Source: Rhineura floridana (Eukaryota > Chordata > Lepidosauria > Squamata > Rhineuridae). From it: a DNA stretch of 64,000 nt. The DNA lies in the NCBI RefSeq assembly GCF_030035675.1, contig NC_084497.1, forward strand, positions 29,710,437 to 29,774,436. The letters are read 5' to 3'. A model generated the notes under the pieces. That model ran no database searches. It was not told the DNA's origin and saw only the letters and a program-made list of their open reading frames with translations. How positions within the stretch are numbered: position 1 is the stretch's first letter; each line of letters starts with the position of its first letter. Positions 57,301 through 64,000 of the stretch are shown in pieces. Position numbers and translations under genes: made by a program.

Positions 57301-60300
57301 AAGAGGCTGGACTGGATGAGCCTTTGGCCTGATCCAGCAGGATCTTCTTAGGTCCTGATAATGGGTGAGGATTTGCTGCCGGAAGAGGAGGTGATTGCTT
57401 TGAAAGGGGGATTAGTCAAAGGCAAGGAAGATGGAGCTCCATCAGCATTCTCCACCTCTCTTACTTGTTTCCTTGGTCACGCAGCAGATGATGGCTAAAT
57501 GGAACTCCCAGGTTCAGGGACAGTCTACCTCTGAATCCCAGTTGCCTAGGAGCAACTATGAGACATGGCTGTGTCCTCCTTTTCCTTCTTGTGGGCTTCC
57601 TGGAGACATTTGGCAGGGTGCTGGACTCCGTCCCTTGCCATGATTGCATAACCTCTGGTTCTTGGTCCTCAATCAGGGATGGAGAACATCTTTGGTGTCC
57701 AGATATTGCTGGACTCCATCTACCATCCTCCTCCTGACTGCAGGGGCAACTTCTGGAAGGCCGCAGGTTCCCTGCTCGTGAACTAGGCCATCACTTGCCT
57801 TCGCTGCCCTTAGCCACCTCCATCAAAACTCTGCCATCTTTTAATGCAAGGATGGGGAACCTGTGGCCCCCCAGATGTTGCTGGGCTCCAACTTCCATCA
57901 TCCCTGATCATTTGTCATGCTGACTCTAGTCGTGCTCTTGTTGGAGCCGAATGATTTCTGGAGGCCTGCAGATGGTCCACATTCCTGCTCTGGATGGACC
58001 AGATCAGCTTTGAGAACCACATGCTTGCTCCTTGTTCCCTGTCAGGATAAAGTCACATCCGTGCAGGGGCCAGGGGAAGATGCGGTGGTCCGCTTGCAAA
58101 CTCACAGCCTGGGGCCCCAGAGGACAGTGGAGAGAACAGCCAGCATCCCTTCCTGCCTGGCTTGGAGGTTAGCAAGATCTCCAAATCCTGTCACAGGGTT
58201 CCTCACAATCTACCGTGGGAGGCTAGCTAGGAATGAGCTCATCACCTCTCCCCCCCCCAGCCACCCTCTCCCCCTCCTCAGAGATGACTGTGTTTCTTAG
58301 CAATGTCTACAAGGTCCCTGCCAGGAGACTGTTGCAGCTGCAAGGCAGGAGGAAAGGGGGGGCGCCGGCCGGAGGGGGGGGCTCTCCTGTGTGCAGTGGA
58401 TGGCGGCCAGTTGGCCATCTAACCCTCCAGCAGAGATGCTGCCGGGACGCTCATTGGTGGGCCCTCGTTGGCATGCGCTCGGCGTGAACGCGGTCACCTC
58501 CCTGAGCTGTTCTGCAGATGCTCAGCAGAGCCTTGTGTAACTGACCCAAGTGCGCATGAATGCACGCAACATGGCCTCACACAGGGGCGCATGACTCGCT
58601 GTGGGTTTTGCCCTTTGCCTTTTCTGGCTGGCTGCTGCATTTCTGAGACCCATCAGGGCTGGCGCTGAGATGGGATGGTGCTCTCCGTCACAGCGGCCCT
58701 ACGCGCAAGAGCGTTGCTGCTGTTGCTGCTGCTTTAGGGTGTAAAAACAACCACCACCCCTGTTTTGTGTGTTGCCAGATGCTTGGTTCTCAGCTGCAGG
58801 GCCTTTATTCCCTGAAGGTATTTTATTTGTGTTTTCCACGCATACAAAAATACTTTAAATCCTCTGCCAAAACAACTCCTCTTTGACTTGGATCATGCAA
58901 AAGTTGCATCTCGCCATTCTGCATATTCTTGACTGTGCTTCTAGTCCTCATGAGAGAGGCGCACAGAGCTCCCGAAACACCTCCGACTCCCGACTGCTCT
59001 GGCTGCATTCAGCCCTTCCTCAGTTCCTGAGATTGAACCAGGCATGCCTCCAACTGGGAAAGGGCCTGGCTTAGTGGCCGAATGCCTCCTTGTATGTCAA
59101 AGGCCCCATGTTCAATCTCCAGCAGCATCTCTAGGCAGGGTTGGGAGAATCCCCTCCTTGAAACCCTGAAGAACTGCTGCCAGTCAGTGTAGACAATACT
59201 TGGATATATGGGCCACTGGACTGGCTCCGTATAAGGCAGTGTCCTATGTTTCTATGCCTTCCAGTTTATCACAGTCATAGGGTTGTCTCCAACTCAGAGT
59301 AGACCCATTTAAATTGACAGACATAATTTCATCTTGATGTCAGTGGGCCTATTCTGAGTAGGACTAGCACTAGATACAACCCATAAGGGCTAGAAAGCTG
59401 TTTATTAAAAAAAAAATTGAAAGCAGTGAGCGTGAATGCGGTTTGTCTGGTCTCCTTCCATCTGTTCTGCCTGCTTCAGAAGAATGTGATGGGAAAGCCA
59501 GCTGCCTGCTCTAGGAATGTCCGCTCGTAATCTAATAAACAGGCTCCCTGGCTCCTTTTGCTTTTGAGACGGTTTCTCCTCTTATCTCTGTTTACCTGGT
59601 GTTAGCTTCTCTCCTTCCTAGAGCAATTGACTTCTCTGCCACTACGATGACTCACAGAACTGAGAGCCTTGTGGCAACTGAAAGATAACGAATTTATCAC
59701 TGGAGAAGCGTTCTCCCGATAAATCTCGTTCTCCCGATAAATCTCGGATTTATCAGATATGCGGAGGGTTATCCTCAGTTTGCTGACAGAGAGGGATACA
59801 GAAGGAAACAAATTGTAAACAGTGAAGTCAGAAAGCCAGGAAAAGGCCAGAGGCCCCGTCTGTGACATTCCCATGCAGAGATCAAATGTATACAAAATAA
59901 GCGAACCATTCACAACACCGGTAACTGGTAACAGTGTCATTTTCCTAGCTTTGCTATGCCACAAGCAGTGAGAGAAAACCCTGATCTCAGCTGAGCCCTA
60001 AACAAGTAGAGCCAAATTTGCTAATAAATTCTAGTCTCACATTGAAGACTTTTGATGAGGAGTGGTGATGCTTTTTAAGGAGAGCAACAGAGTGCGCCGG
60101 AAGACCTTTCTTGAGTATCCTCTTGAGTGTCCGTTTCATATTTTGTGCGGAACAATCTGTTTGCCTTGTCTTGGCAGGAGAAGGGCACTGTTGGCAAGTG
60201 ATGGCATGTTTTATGTTGGAGGATGAGCAGATGAACGAGCCCCTGATGGTTGGGGCAGATGGGATTAGGTGTTGCTTGAGCTGTTATGAGGATTCTTTTC

Positions 60301-63300
60301 AAAGAGGTTCTCTTGTACTACAACAATGTTGTTGTCCTAAACTCCGAAGAGGAGAAGATAAACTTGATTTAGAGTTTCCTGTTAAAACCTGTGGCCCTTC
60401 AGATGTTGCAAGACTCCCAGCTCCTCTCAGTCCCAGCCAGCATGACCAATGGTCAGGGGTGATGGGAGTTGGTAGTCTATTAACCTCTGGGGGCCCACAG
60501 ATTCCCCCATTCCTGCATTAAGGAAGGCAGAGTTGTGATGGAGATAGCAAGGAGGCAGTAAAGGCAAGTGATGGTCTAGTTCAGGAATAGGGAAGCTGTG
60601 GCCCTCCAGATGTTGCTGGACTCCAACTCCCATCAGCCCCAGCCAGCATGGCCAGTGGTTAGATATGACAGGAGTTGTAGTCCAGCAATACCTGGAGGTC
60701 CACAGGTTAGACACTCCTGCATTCGTAAGTTCTCTTGGTTGGGCCCAAAGTCTTGTTACACACATGGGCATCTGCAGCAAATTAGTTGACATCTGGCTTG
60801 ATTTATGGTGGACAGAGAGAGAGAGAGAAAGAGGAAAAAAAGAATGTTTGGGATTGGTCACAAATCTAATGCGTCTTTGTTGCTTTTTGCTTTGTGGCCT
60901 TTAAAAAGCTCCCTCCATGGTAGTGTTTGTCATGGGATTGTTTTATTGTGTATTTGAATTGTGCACTTTAATTATGGATGCTTGCAATTATTTTGATGTT
61001 TGTGTAATTTGTTTTTGTACTTGTAAACTACTTAGAAGCCTGTTTGGGCATTAAGTGGTATACAAACGTAATAATAGTAAAAATTATTATTTATTTATTT
61101 ATTATTTATTTATTATTTGATTTATATCCCGCCCTTCCTGCCAGTAGGAGCCCAGCTTAATATATTATCTTCTTTTTCTCCTTCTCCTTGATGTGGTCCC
61201 ATCTGTGGAACACCCTCCCTGTGGAACATTTCAGTGCCAGGTTAAGACTTCTACATCTGCCCAGGCATTGTTAAGTCTTGTTACATTTGAATACGGTGAT
61301 TTAAGCTGCTCTCTTAGCTGCCTTTAGTTTGTTGACGGCACATTTGAGCATGTGCTGATAGTTTGTTTCGATGATTTGGCTGGTTGCTTTCTTTCTTAGG
61401 TCCTCTACCTGGCCCTGGTATGCATGCTGGCAAAGGGGGTAGGCTAGACATATTTTTAAATAAAGGAATAAAGAAAGAAAGGAGGAGGAGGAGGAGGAGG
61501 AAGAGAGGAAGAAGAACCAAAAGAAGATGATTTGGGATACATTGTTGCACATTGGTGCTGGAGTGTCCCAGGCTCATGGCATCCCTTTTGTTTGCACCCT
61601 TCAGCTAACTTTGCTCCAGACATAGCAGGCAGGCAGCTCCGCCCCCCGTAAACCTCTCCCCCCAATAAACCCTTCTTCTCCCCCCCCCCGTGACCCCACT
61701 CACTACACGCGTCTGCGCACACCCACCACACCTCCCTCCTGAGAATGGCTGTTTGGTTCTGCACTCCACTGTTCTCCTTTGTACAACTCCTTGATCTTCA
61801 GCCCCTTATCAAAGCCGCTCCCCGTCAGTCTGGCTGTTTCGGCGTTTGCTTTTACTGGCTTCGGAGGGCTCTCAGCTCTGCTGCTTGACTTCAAGTGCCC
61901 TCTGCGTGGCTGCGCTCTGCAGCCTGGGCTGCCCTGGGCTCCTGCTGGGAGGGCGGGCGGGATAGAAACCAAATAATAAATAAATAAACAAGCCTGTCCT
62001 CGGGTTGTTCACGTTGTTGCTGGTGCTGTCTCAGTTCCCTCTCTGCTGTGCCCTTCCAGGCCTGTTTTCTCCCTGAGTGGCGCTGATGGGGGTCCCAACC
62101 ACCTCTTCTCTCCCTGCAGCCGTGGGGGGGAGGGGCTGTGGCTCAGTGGCAGAGCAGCTGCCTTGCGTGCAGAAGGCTCCAGGTTCATTCCCTGGCAGCA
62201 TCTCCCGGTGGGGCCTGCCTGAACCCCCACAAAGAGCTTCTGACAGTCAGTGCAGACAGTACTGAGCTGGAGGGATCACTGGCCTGACTCTGTATAAAGG
62301 CAGTTTTCTAGGTTCTTATTTAAACCAGCCTTTTATTCAGGCCTATGAGGACTAGAATCTTGATTTACTTTTAACGAAAGGATCACAGGTCAGTTGTAGA
62401 GTCCAGACATTGCATGAAGACGGCCCCACGTTCAGTCCCCAGCATTTCCAGGTAGGGCTGGGAATATCCCCTGACTGAAACCCTGGAGAGCCTCTGCCAG
62501 TCAGTGTGGACAGTACTGAGCTAGAAGCACTCAGGAACTGACTCGGTATAAGGCAGTTTCCAATGTCCCTCTTTAAATCAGCCCTTCAGAACCATGAGGA
62601 CTGGGACCTTGCCTTCTTTTTAGGGGAAGAGCCATCGCTCTGTGGCAGAGCACCTGCTTTGTGTGCAGAAAAGGCCAAGGTTTAATCCCCAGTGGCATCT
62701 CCAGGTAGGGCTGGGGATGTCCCATGTCTGGAACCCTGGAGAGCTGCTGCCAGTCAGTGCAGGCAGTACTGAGCTAGATGGACCAAGGATCTGACTCATA
62801 TAAAGGCAGCCTGTTGTGGTGGGATGACAAGTGGCAGAGCTTTTTGCAGCCCCCTTCTCTTCTCTGCACGTCTCTAGAGGAAGATCAGCAGGATCAGCGC
62901 CAAGGGCCAGCTCATCTGGACACCTGCTGGGGGCCCACACCCCAGCAGGGGACCCACTGACAAGAGCCTCTCCCTCCAGACCTTCTCCTCCTCCCCTTCA
63001 CCACGGCAACCTGCTTGCTTGCCTGCCTTGCCCTGACCCAAATGCCATGCTGACCGCCTGCGCGCTGGCCCTCTGTCTCGCAGGCGAGCAAGGGGGAGCA
63101 ACCGTGAGGAAGAGGAGGAGTGGCGGCAGTGAGAGGAAGACTCCGCAAGGGAGGTGGGGGACCTGGTTGGCCACTGTGAGACCAGGAGGCTGGGCTGGGG
63201 CGGGCGTTGATCTGGTCCAGCTGCTGCAAGGCCCTTCTGAAGTTCTTTTAGGGCAAGATCCAGAGAGGGTGGAGATGGTGCCTTCCTGGAGGAATGAAGA

Positions 63301-63993
63301 GGGGCAGCCATGCTCAAGACCTATTGCCATGGGGTGGGTCTGGGCTCAGCCCTTTTCTCCTCTCAACCCAATTCTTCTCTGCTTTCTGCTCTAGGGGGCT
63401 CAGGCCTCCAAACGGCTGGGGGAGACCTTGTTCCCAGATGACACAGAATCGGAGGCGGTGGTGCGCCAGCACTGGAGGAGATACGCGGAGCTTTCCGACG
63501 ATGAAGATCTGCTAGCAGACGAGGCATCTGGAGGTGAGGGGTGGCATTGGGGGAAGTCTTCCTCCTGTGCCATAGCCAAAGCTCCGGGCTGTGGGGTGAG
63601 GTGGGGCAAACATTCCCATGCTCCTTTTAGGGCACTGGAGACTCTCCTGCCCCTCTGTGGTGCTGTCTTTCCTTGAACTGCAACCCTGCTTGTTTGCTCA
63701 CAAGTGGGGGGGATTCCCCCTCTGCTGGATCTTAGAGAAGAGGGGCCAGGACTCCTCACTGAGCCCTGTACGGTAGTGAGGGCTCCACGGTGTTCCATCT
63801 CTGCTGGTCCATTCCACGTGGACTTGCTTGCTGTTTGCTGCCCCTTGCGGTTCTGAGTGTTGTTTCCGACGCAGGTGACACTCAGCCTCCCTCTTGCTTT
63901 TCCTTGCAGATGAGTATGGAAGCGGCGAGAACGGCAGCGGGATGGTCTCCCCAGACACGCTTCTCACCACCATCAGTCCCCTCTTCCCCACAG
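33205..63993 (+). CDS. HSPG2: Perlecan (basement membrane heparan sulfate proteoglycan), 5' end only
   Basis: Perlecan is a very large secreted proteoglycan of basement membranes. Exons seen: 33205-33342, 63395-63533, 63910-63993; the rest lies beyond the window. The phases join cleanly (0, then 1) to give 120 residues. The match to human domain I is short but specific: ELSDDEDLLAD against human YLSDDEDMLAD, followed by three Ser-Gly sites (Ser91, Ser97, Ser102) with the same 6- and 5-residue spacing as the human heparan sulfate attachment serines. A CpG-island promoter, a first intron of about 30 kb and the divergent CELA3 neighbour all agree with human HSPG2. The SEA, LDLR-A and immunoglobulin domains are not in view. 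Confidence 0.9.
33350..34250. other. Start of HSPG2 intron 1, G+C-rich
   Basis: CpG-rich sequence fading into ordinary intron. No repeat is recognised before 34,252. Confidence 0.5.
34252..34442 (-). mobile_element. tRNA-derived SINE
   Basis: Reversed: GTTCCTCTAGCTCAGTACTG, TTGAACCTGGGGCCTTCTGC and GATGCTCTGCCCCTGAGC. Confidence 0.85.
34567..34592. repeat. (CT)n microsatellite
   Basis: Run of TCTCTC of about 25 bp. Confidence 0.9.
35165..35577 (-). mobile_element. tRNA-derived SINE dimer
   Basis: Two reversed copies joined by the linker (CTCATGGTTCTAAATAAAAG). The second ends ACCTGGGTCCTTCTGCATGC and GGAGCTACGCCC. Confidence 0.85.
36325..36762 (-). mobile_element. tRNA-derived SINE dimer
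   Basis: Reversed copies joined by TAGTCCTCATGGCTCTGAAT; both B-box and A-box remnants are visible in each. Confidence 0.88.
37055..37500. mobile_element. Short dispersed elements and LINE tail
   Basis: 37055-37105 and 37410-37500 carry GATCTACTCTGAGTAAGG and AAGTCCCATTGAATCCAGTA blocks. 37180-37320 is LINE-tail-like (TTGGAGGGCCATGAATTTGG). Confidence 0.4.
38925..39010 (+). mobile_element. CR1 LINE 3' end
   Basis: CTGAGCAGAGGGTCAGTCTA, GATGACTTCTAGGGTTCCTC and ACTCTGTGATTTAAT. Confidence 0.8.
39325..39461. mobile_element. hAT MITE, 137 bp, with intact target duplication
   Basis: Inverted ends TAGAGATGTGAAGGCCCGG and its near mirror at the right end. AATACACC flanks it exactly on both sides (39317-39324 and 39462-39469), an 8-bp duplication typical of hAT transposition. 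Confidence 0.9.
40300..40505 (+). mobile_element. CR1-like LINE 3' end
   Basis: GCCTCCACTGTTGGAAGCAG, GTTGCTGTTGCACTGAGGCC, GGATGGCTACTGTGAGAACA and TGGACTGGATGGGCCCCTGT. Confidence 0.85.
41248..41325. mobile_element. Palindromic MITE (GGTGCC type), shortened
   Basis: CCCCAACCTGGTGCCCTCCA faces ATCTGGAGGGCACCAGGTTG. Confidence 0.8.
41395..41808 (-). mobile_element. tRNA-derived SINE dimer
   Basis: Two reversed copies joined by AGTCCTCATGGTTCTGCTAA; AGCTCAGTATTATTTACACT and AGCTCAGTACTGTCTACACT mark them. Confidence 0.88.
42165..42520 (-). repeat. Palindromic MITE array, 2 units plus GGTGCC-type copy
   Basis: Half-unit to 42,232, spacer CCGTCGCTTGCCTTTAC, second unit to about 42,420, then CCCCAACGTGGTGCCCTCCA. 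Confidence 0.7.
42595..42915. mobile_element. hAT-like element Z, copy 3 (reversed)
   Basis: CAGGGCTAGGGAACCTTTTT at one end and GAGGGCCACATTCCGGCCCC near the other; AAAGTGGGCGGAGCAAC is shared with 51.5 kb. Confidence 0.7.
43785..44285 (+). repeat. Palindromic MITE array with spacer, 2 units plus relics
   Basis: GGGGAACCTGCGGTCCTCCA, spacer GAAGAGTTGTAATGGAAGGT with AAGTGATGGTCTG, next unit from 44,045, then a GGTGCC-type half at 44,215. Confidence 0.75.
44462..44915 (+). mobile_element. tRNA-derived SINE dimer
   Basis: A-boxes near 44,470 and 44,728, joined by the linker TTTTATTCAGAACAATGAGG. Period about 250 bp. Confidence 0.9.
45015..45300 (-). mobile_element. L2-like LINE 3' end
   Basis: (TTTA)n, TATCCCGCCCTTCCTCCCAG, an A-rich tract, then AAAGGCTTGTTGTGGAAGAG as in 25.15-25.45 kb. 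Confidence 0.75.
45325..45712 (+). mobile_element. CR1 LINE 3' region
   Basis: AGAAGATTAAGGGGGAGACA, TGATAGCCGGCTTCAAATAT, GCTTGATGGCTCACCTGTCA and CAGCTCTATGATTCAGT. Confidence 0.88.
46155..46330 (+). mobile_element. tRNA-derived SINE
   Basis: CCTGCTTTGCGTGCAGAAGG, GGTTCAATTACCGG and GCCAGTCAGTGCAGGGAACA. Confidence 0.8.
46375..46985 (+). mobile_element. CR1-like LINE 3' region, long copy
   Basis: GAGCTGGGAAAGGTCCAGAG, ATTATGCATGGCGTGGGGAG, TCCGCTCCCCCAAGAGGCAG and ATGGCTACTAGCCACCATGA. Confidence 0.85.
47240..47672 (+). mobile_element. tRNA-derived SINE dimer
   Basis: A-boxes near 47,250 and 47,492, linker CTTTATATAGAACAATGAGG. Both B-boxes are recognisable. Confidence 0.9.
48715..48770. 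mobile_element. MITE half-arm
   Basis: GAGCTGACGGGAGTTGTCCT, then TCAACAACGTCCAGAGGGCC. Confidence 0.6.
48778..49065 (+). mobile_element. tRNA-derived SINE interrupted by a palindromic MITE
   Basis: SINE 48778-48856 and from about 48994 on (GTGTAGACAATACTGAGCTG). A MITE with arms TTGTTCTTCAACCGTGGGTC and ATGCACAGTTGAAGAAC sits between. Confidence 0.75.
49432..49452. repeat. (TCC)n short repeat
   Basis: Seven TCC/CTC units. Confidence 0.85.
49790..49928 (+). mobile_element. tRNA-derived SINE, 5' end lost
   Basis: TTTTGCCTGCAGAGGGTCCC, GGGTTCAACCCCCGGCATCT and GGAGGAGCTGCTGCC. Confidence 0.7.
50700..51125 (+). mobile_element. tRNA-derived SINE dimer
   Basis: GCCGTAGCTCAGTGGCCGAG and GGTAGCTCAGTGGTAGAGCA, about 230 bp apart, joined by CCATGAGGACTAGGATC. 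Confidence 0.92.
51475..51872. mobile_element. hAT-like element Z, copy 4, with nested LINE tail
   Basis: GAGGCAAAAGTGGGCGGAAC and GGAGTGGCCTGGGAAGAGAT match 42.6-42.9 kb. A reversed LINE tail occupies about 51,558-51,700. Confidence 0.65.
51915..52240 (-). mobile_element. CR1 LINE 3' region, long copy
   Basis: TAGAATCGTAGAGTTGGATG, CCAACCCCCTGCTCAATGCA, GAGCCCATTATTCTGCGCTC and CCTCCCCTGTGAGACAACC. Confidence 0.9.
52255..52390. mobile_element. Palindromic MITE
   Basis: GAGCCTTTGACTCTCCAGAT faces GCAGCTGGAGGGCCAAAGA. Confidence 0.75.
53985..54098 (+). mobile_element. tRNA-derived SINE, internally shortened
   Basis: CCAGCTTTGCATGCAGAAGG, CCCAGCAGCATCTCCAGGCA and ATGCAGCTTCCTATCTTCCT. Confidence 0.65.
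54110..54300 (+). mobile_element. L2-like ORF2 C-terminal remnant
   Basis: The frame TRDRAFAVVGPSLLNSLPLE then FRHLLKMVLFRQT is the typical L2-clade ORF2 end. Confidence 0.7.
54585..55160 (-). mobile_element. Three tRNA-derived SINE copies in a row
   Basis: Reversed units at about 54,585-54,718, 54,845-54,990 and 54,995-55,160, each with a GGGACCT..TGCA and B-box remnant. Confidence 0.8.
56199..56242. repeat. (CAT)n short repeat
   Basis: ATCATCATCA run with slight interruptions. Confidence 0.85.
56247..56305 (-). mobile_element. SINE head fragment
   Basis: GCCAGGGATTGAACCTGGGA, then GGTGCTCTGCCACTG. Confidence 0.65.
56830..57362 (+). mobile_element. CR1-like LINE 3' region, longest copy
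   Basis: ATGAAGGGGATGGAGCATGT, GAGGCATGGTAGAGGTGTAT, TTAACTTATGGGATTCGCTC, ACTAGCCAGGATGGCTCTGC and GATCCAGCAGGATCTTCTTA in order. Confidence 0.9.
57665..57985 (-). repeat. Palindromic MITE array with spacer, 2 units
   Basis: Spacer GCCATCACTTGCCTTCGCTG, then TTAATGCAAGGATGGGGAAC starts the second unit. Confidence 0.75.
59058..59262 (+). mobile_element. tRNA-derived SINE
   Basis: GCCTGGCTTAGTGGCCGAAT, TGTTCAATCTCCAGCAGCAT and ACTGCTGCCAGTCAGTGTAG. Confidence 0.85.
59270..59392. mobile_element. Short palindromic element with GAGTAG arms
   Basis: AACTCAGAGTAGACCCATTT faces AGTGGGCCTATTCTGAGTAG, an inverted repeat around a short A/T centre. Confidence 0.6.
60380..60722 (+). repeat. Palindromic MITE array with spacer, 2 units
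   Basis: GTGGCCCTTCAGATGTTGCA, then spacer GGCAGAGTTGTGATGGAGAT and AAGGCAAGTGATGGTCTAG, then a full palindrome around 60,600-60,715. Confidence 0.85.
60930..61160. mobile_element. Two LINE tails head to head
   Basis: A plus-oriented T-rich tail ends near 61,085 (AAACTACTTAGAAGCCTGTT); a reversed tail (TTTATTTATT..ATATCCCGCCCTTCCTG) follows directly. Confidence 0.55.
61170..62120. other. Intron 1, no gene; LINE-tail relic and A/G-rich run
   Basis: A GAGGAGGA run lies at 61,482-61,507 and a GGGCGGGATAGAAACC(AAATA)n tail relic at 61,945-61,990. Nothing else is recognised. Confidence 0.4.
62125..62818 (+). mobile_element. tRNA-derived SINE trimer
   Basis: Three consecutive copies, with tRNA-like heads near 62,135, 62,388 and 62,632. 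Each pair is joined by the linker (TTTTATTCAGGCCTATGAGG; CAGAACCATGAGGACTGGGA). Confidence 0.93.
63155..63245 (+). mobile_element. CR1-like LINE 3' terminus
   Basis: CCTGGTTGGCCACTGTGAGA, CCAGGAGGCTGGGCTGGG and CTGGTCCAGCTGCTGCAAGG, about 150 bp upstream of HSPG2 exon 2. Confidence 0.65.
63395..63533 (+). CDS. HSPG2: HSPG2 exon 2 (start of domain I)
   Basis: 139 nt, with acceptor TTCTGCTCTAG and donor G|GTGAGG. Encodes GAQASKRLGETLFPDD, then RQHWRRYAELSDDEDLLADEASG. The SDDED-LLAD block and the first Ser-Gly-Asp site identify perlecan domain I. Confidence 0.92.
63910..63993 (+). CDS. HSPG2: HSPG2 exon 3 (glycosaminoglycan sites)
   Basis: 84 nt, with acceptor CCTTGCAG and donor G|GTAAGA. Encodes EYGSGENGSGM, carrying the second and third Ser-Gly sites, then a Ser/Thr/Pro-rich stretch (SPDTLLTTISPLFPT). 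In the human protein the Ser-Gly sites lead almost at once into the SEA module (FQMVYFRA), so this stretch is extra or used alternatively. Confidence 0.85.
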
Positions 63994-64000
63994 GTAAGAA

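Larger units (their letters stand above)
33343..63394 (+). other. HSPG2: HSPG2 intron 1
   Basis: About 30 kb between exon 1 and exon 2. It holds the SINE, CR1, L2-like and MITE copies listed separately. Stretches in which I see no gene or recognisable repeat include 35,580-36,320, 37,700-38,900, 39,470-40,290, 40,510-41,240, 42,910-43,780, 45,720-46,150, 47,690-48,700, 49,070-49,780, 49,930-50,690, 52,400-53,950, 55,165-56,230, 57,990-59,050 and 59,400-60,370. These may contain enhancers, but nothing in the sequence alone shows it. Confidence 0.8.

Noticed and set aside
62125-62200. tRNA genes at the many TAGCTCAGTGG / GGTTCAATCCC sites
   Set aside because: The A and B boxes belong to SINE heads; the copies lack a foldable cloverleaf with acceptor stem and run on into SINE bodies.

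Overview
The window looks like a vertebrate nuclear genome, most likely a squamate reptile (lizard). The genes are split by introns with GT..AG junctions. A CpG island marks one promoter. The repeats are of reptilian type: tRNA-derived SINEs, CR1 and L2-like LINE 3' ends, many short hAT-like palindromic elements, and a GATA microsatellite. The species call is inference; no species-diagnostic gene was used.

Two protein-coding genes can be supported. On the minus strand, 13,340-19,475 holds a complete eight-exon pancreatic serine protease gene. Its predicted 270-residue product matches chymotrypsin-like elastase 3 (CELA3) closely, with signal peptide, activation site, full catalytic triad, a tiny last exon and a poly(A) signal. 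On the plus strand, the 5' end of HSPG2 (perlecan) starts in a CpG island near 33 kb, runs through an intron of about 30 kb, and continues with exons 2 and 3 at 63.4-64.0 kb, where the window ends. The two genes are divergent neighbours, as CELA3B and HSPG2 are on human chromosome 1p36. This independently supports both calls.

Region by region: 1-13.3 kb is intergenic, downstream of CELA3. It is rich in repeats and includes a 1.1-kb fold-back element built around 38-bp tandem units, plus one weak secreted-peptide candidate. 13.3-19.5 kb is CELA3, with hAT-like, CR1, L2-like and palindromic elements in its introns. 19.5-32.7 kb is the intergenic space between the two promoters. 32.7-33.8 kb is the HSPG2 CpG island and first exon. 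33.3-63.4 kb is HSPG2 intron 1, packed with dimeric and trimeric SINEs, CR1 ends and MITE arrays separated by stretches with no recognised feature. 63.4-64.0 kb is HSPG2 exons 2-3, encoding the start of domain I with its three Ser-Gly glycosaminoglycan sites.

The points most worth a second look are these. CELA3 has a propeptide cysteine and its partner, both of which human CELA3 lacks. HSPG2 has a poly-serine upstream ORF in its 5' leader. The fold-back element may be an undescribed family. A multimeric SINE carries a conserved linker. A roughly 207-bp tandem MITE unit recurs at six places. Short exact palindromes and target-site duplications point to relatively recent DNA-transposon activity.
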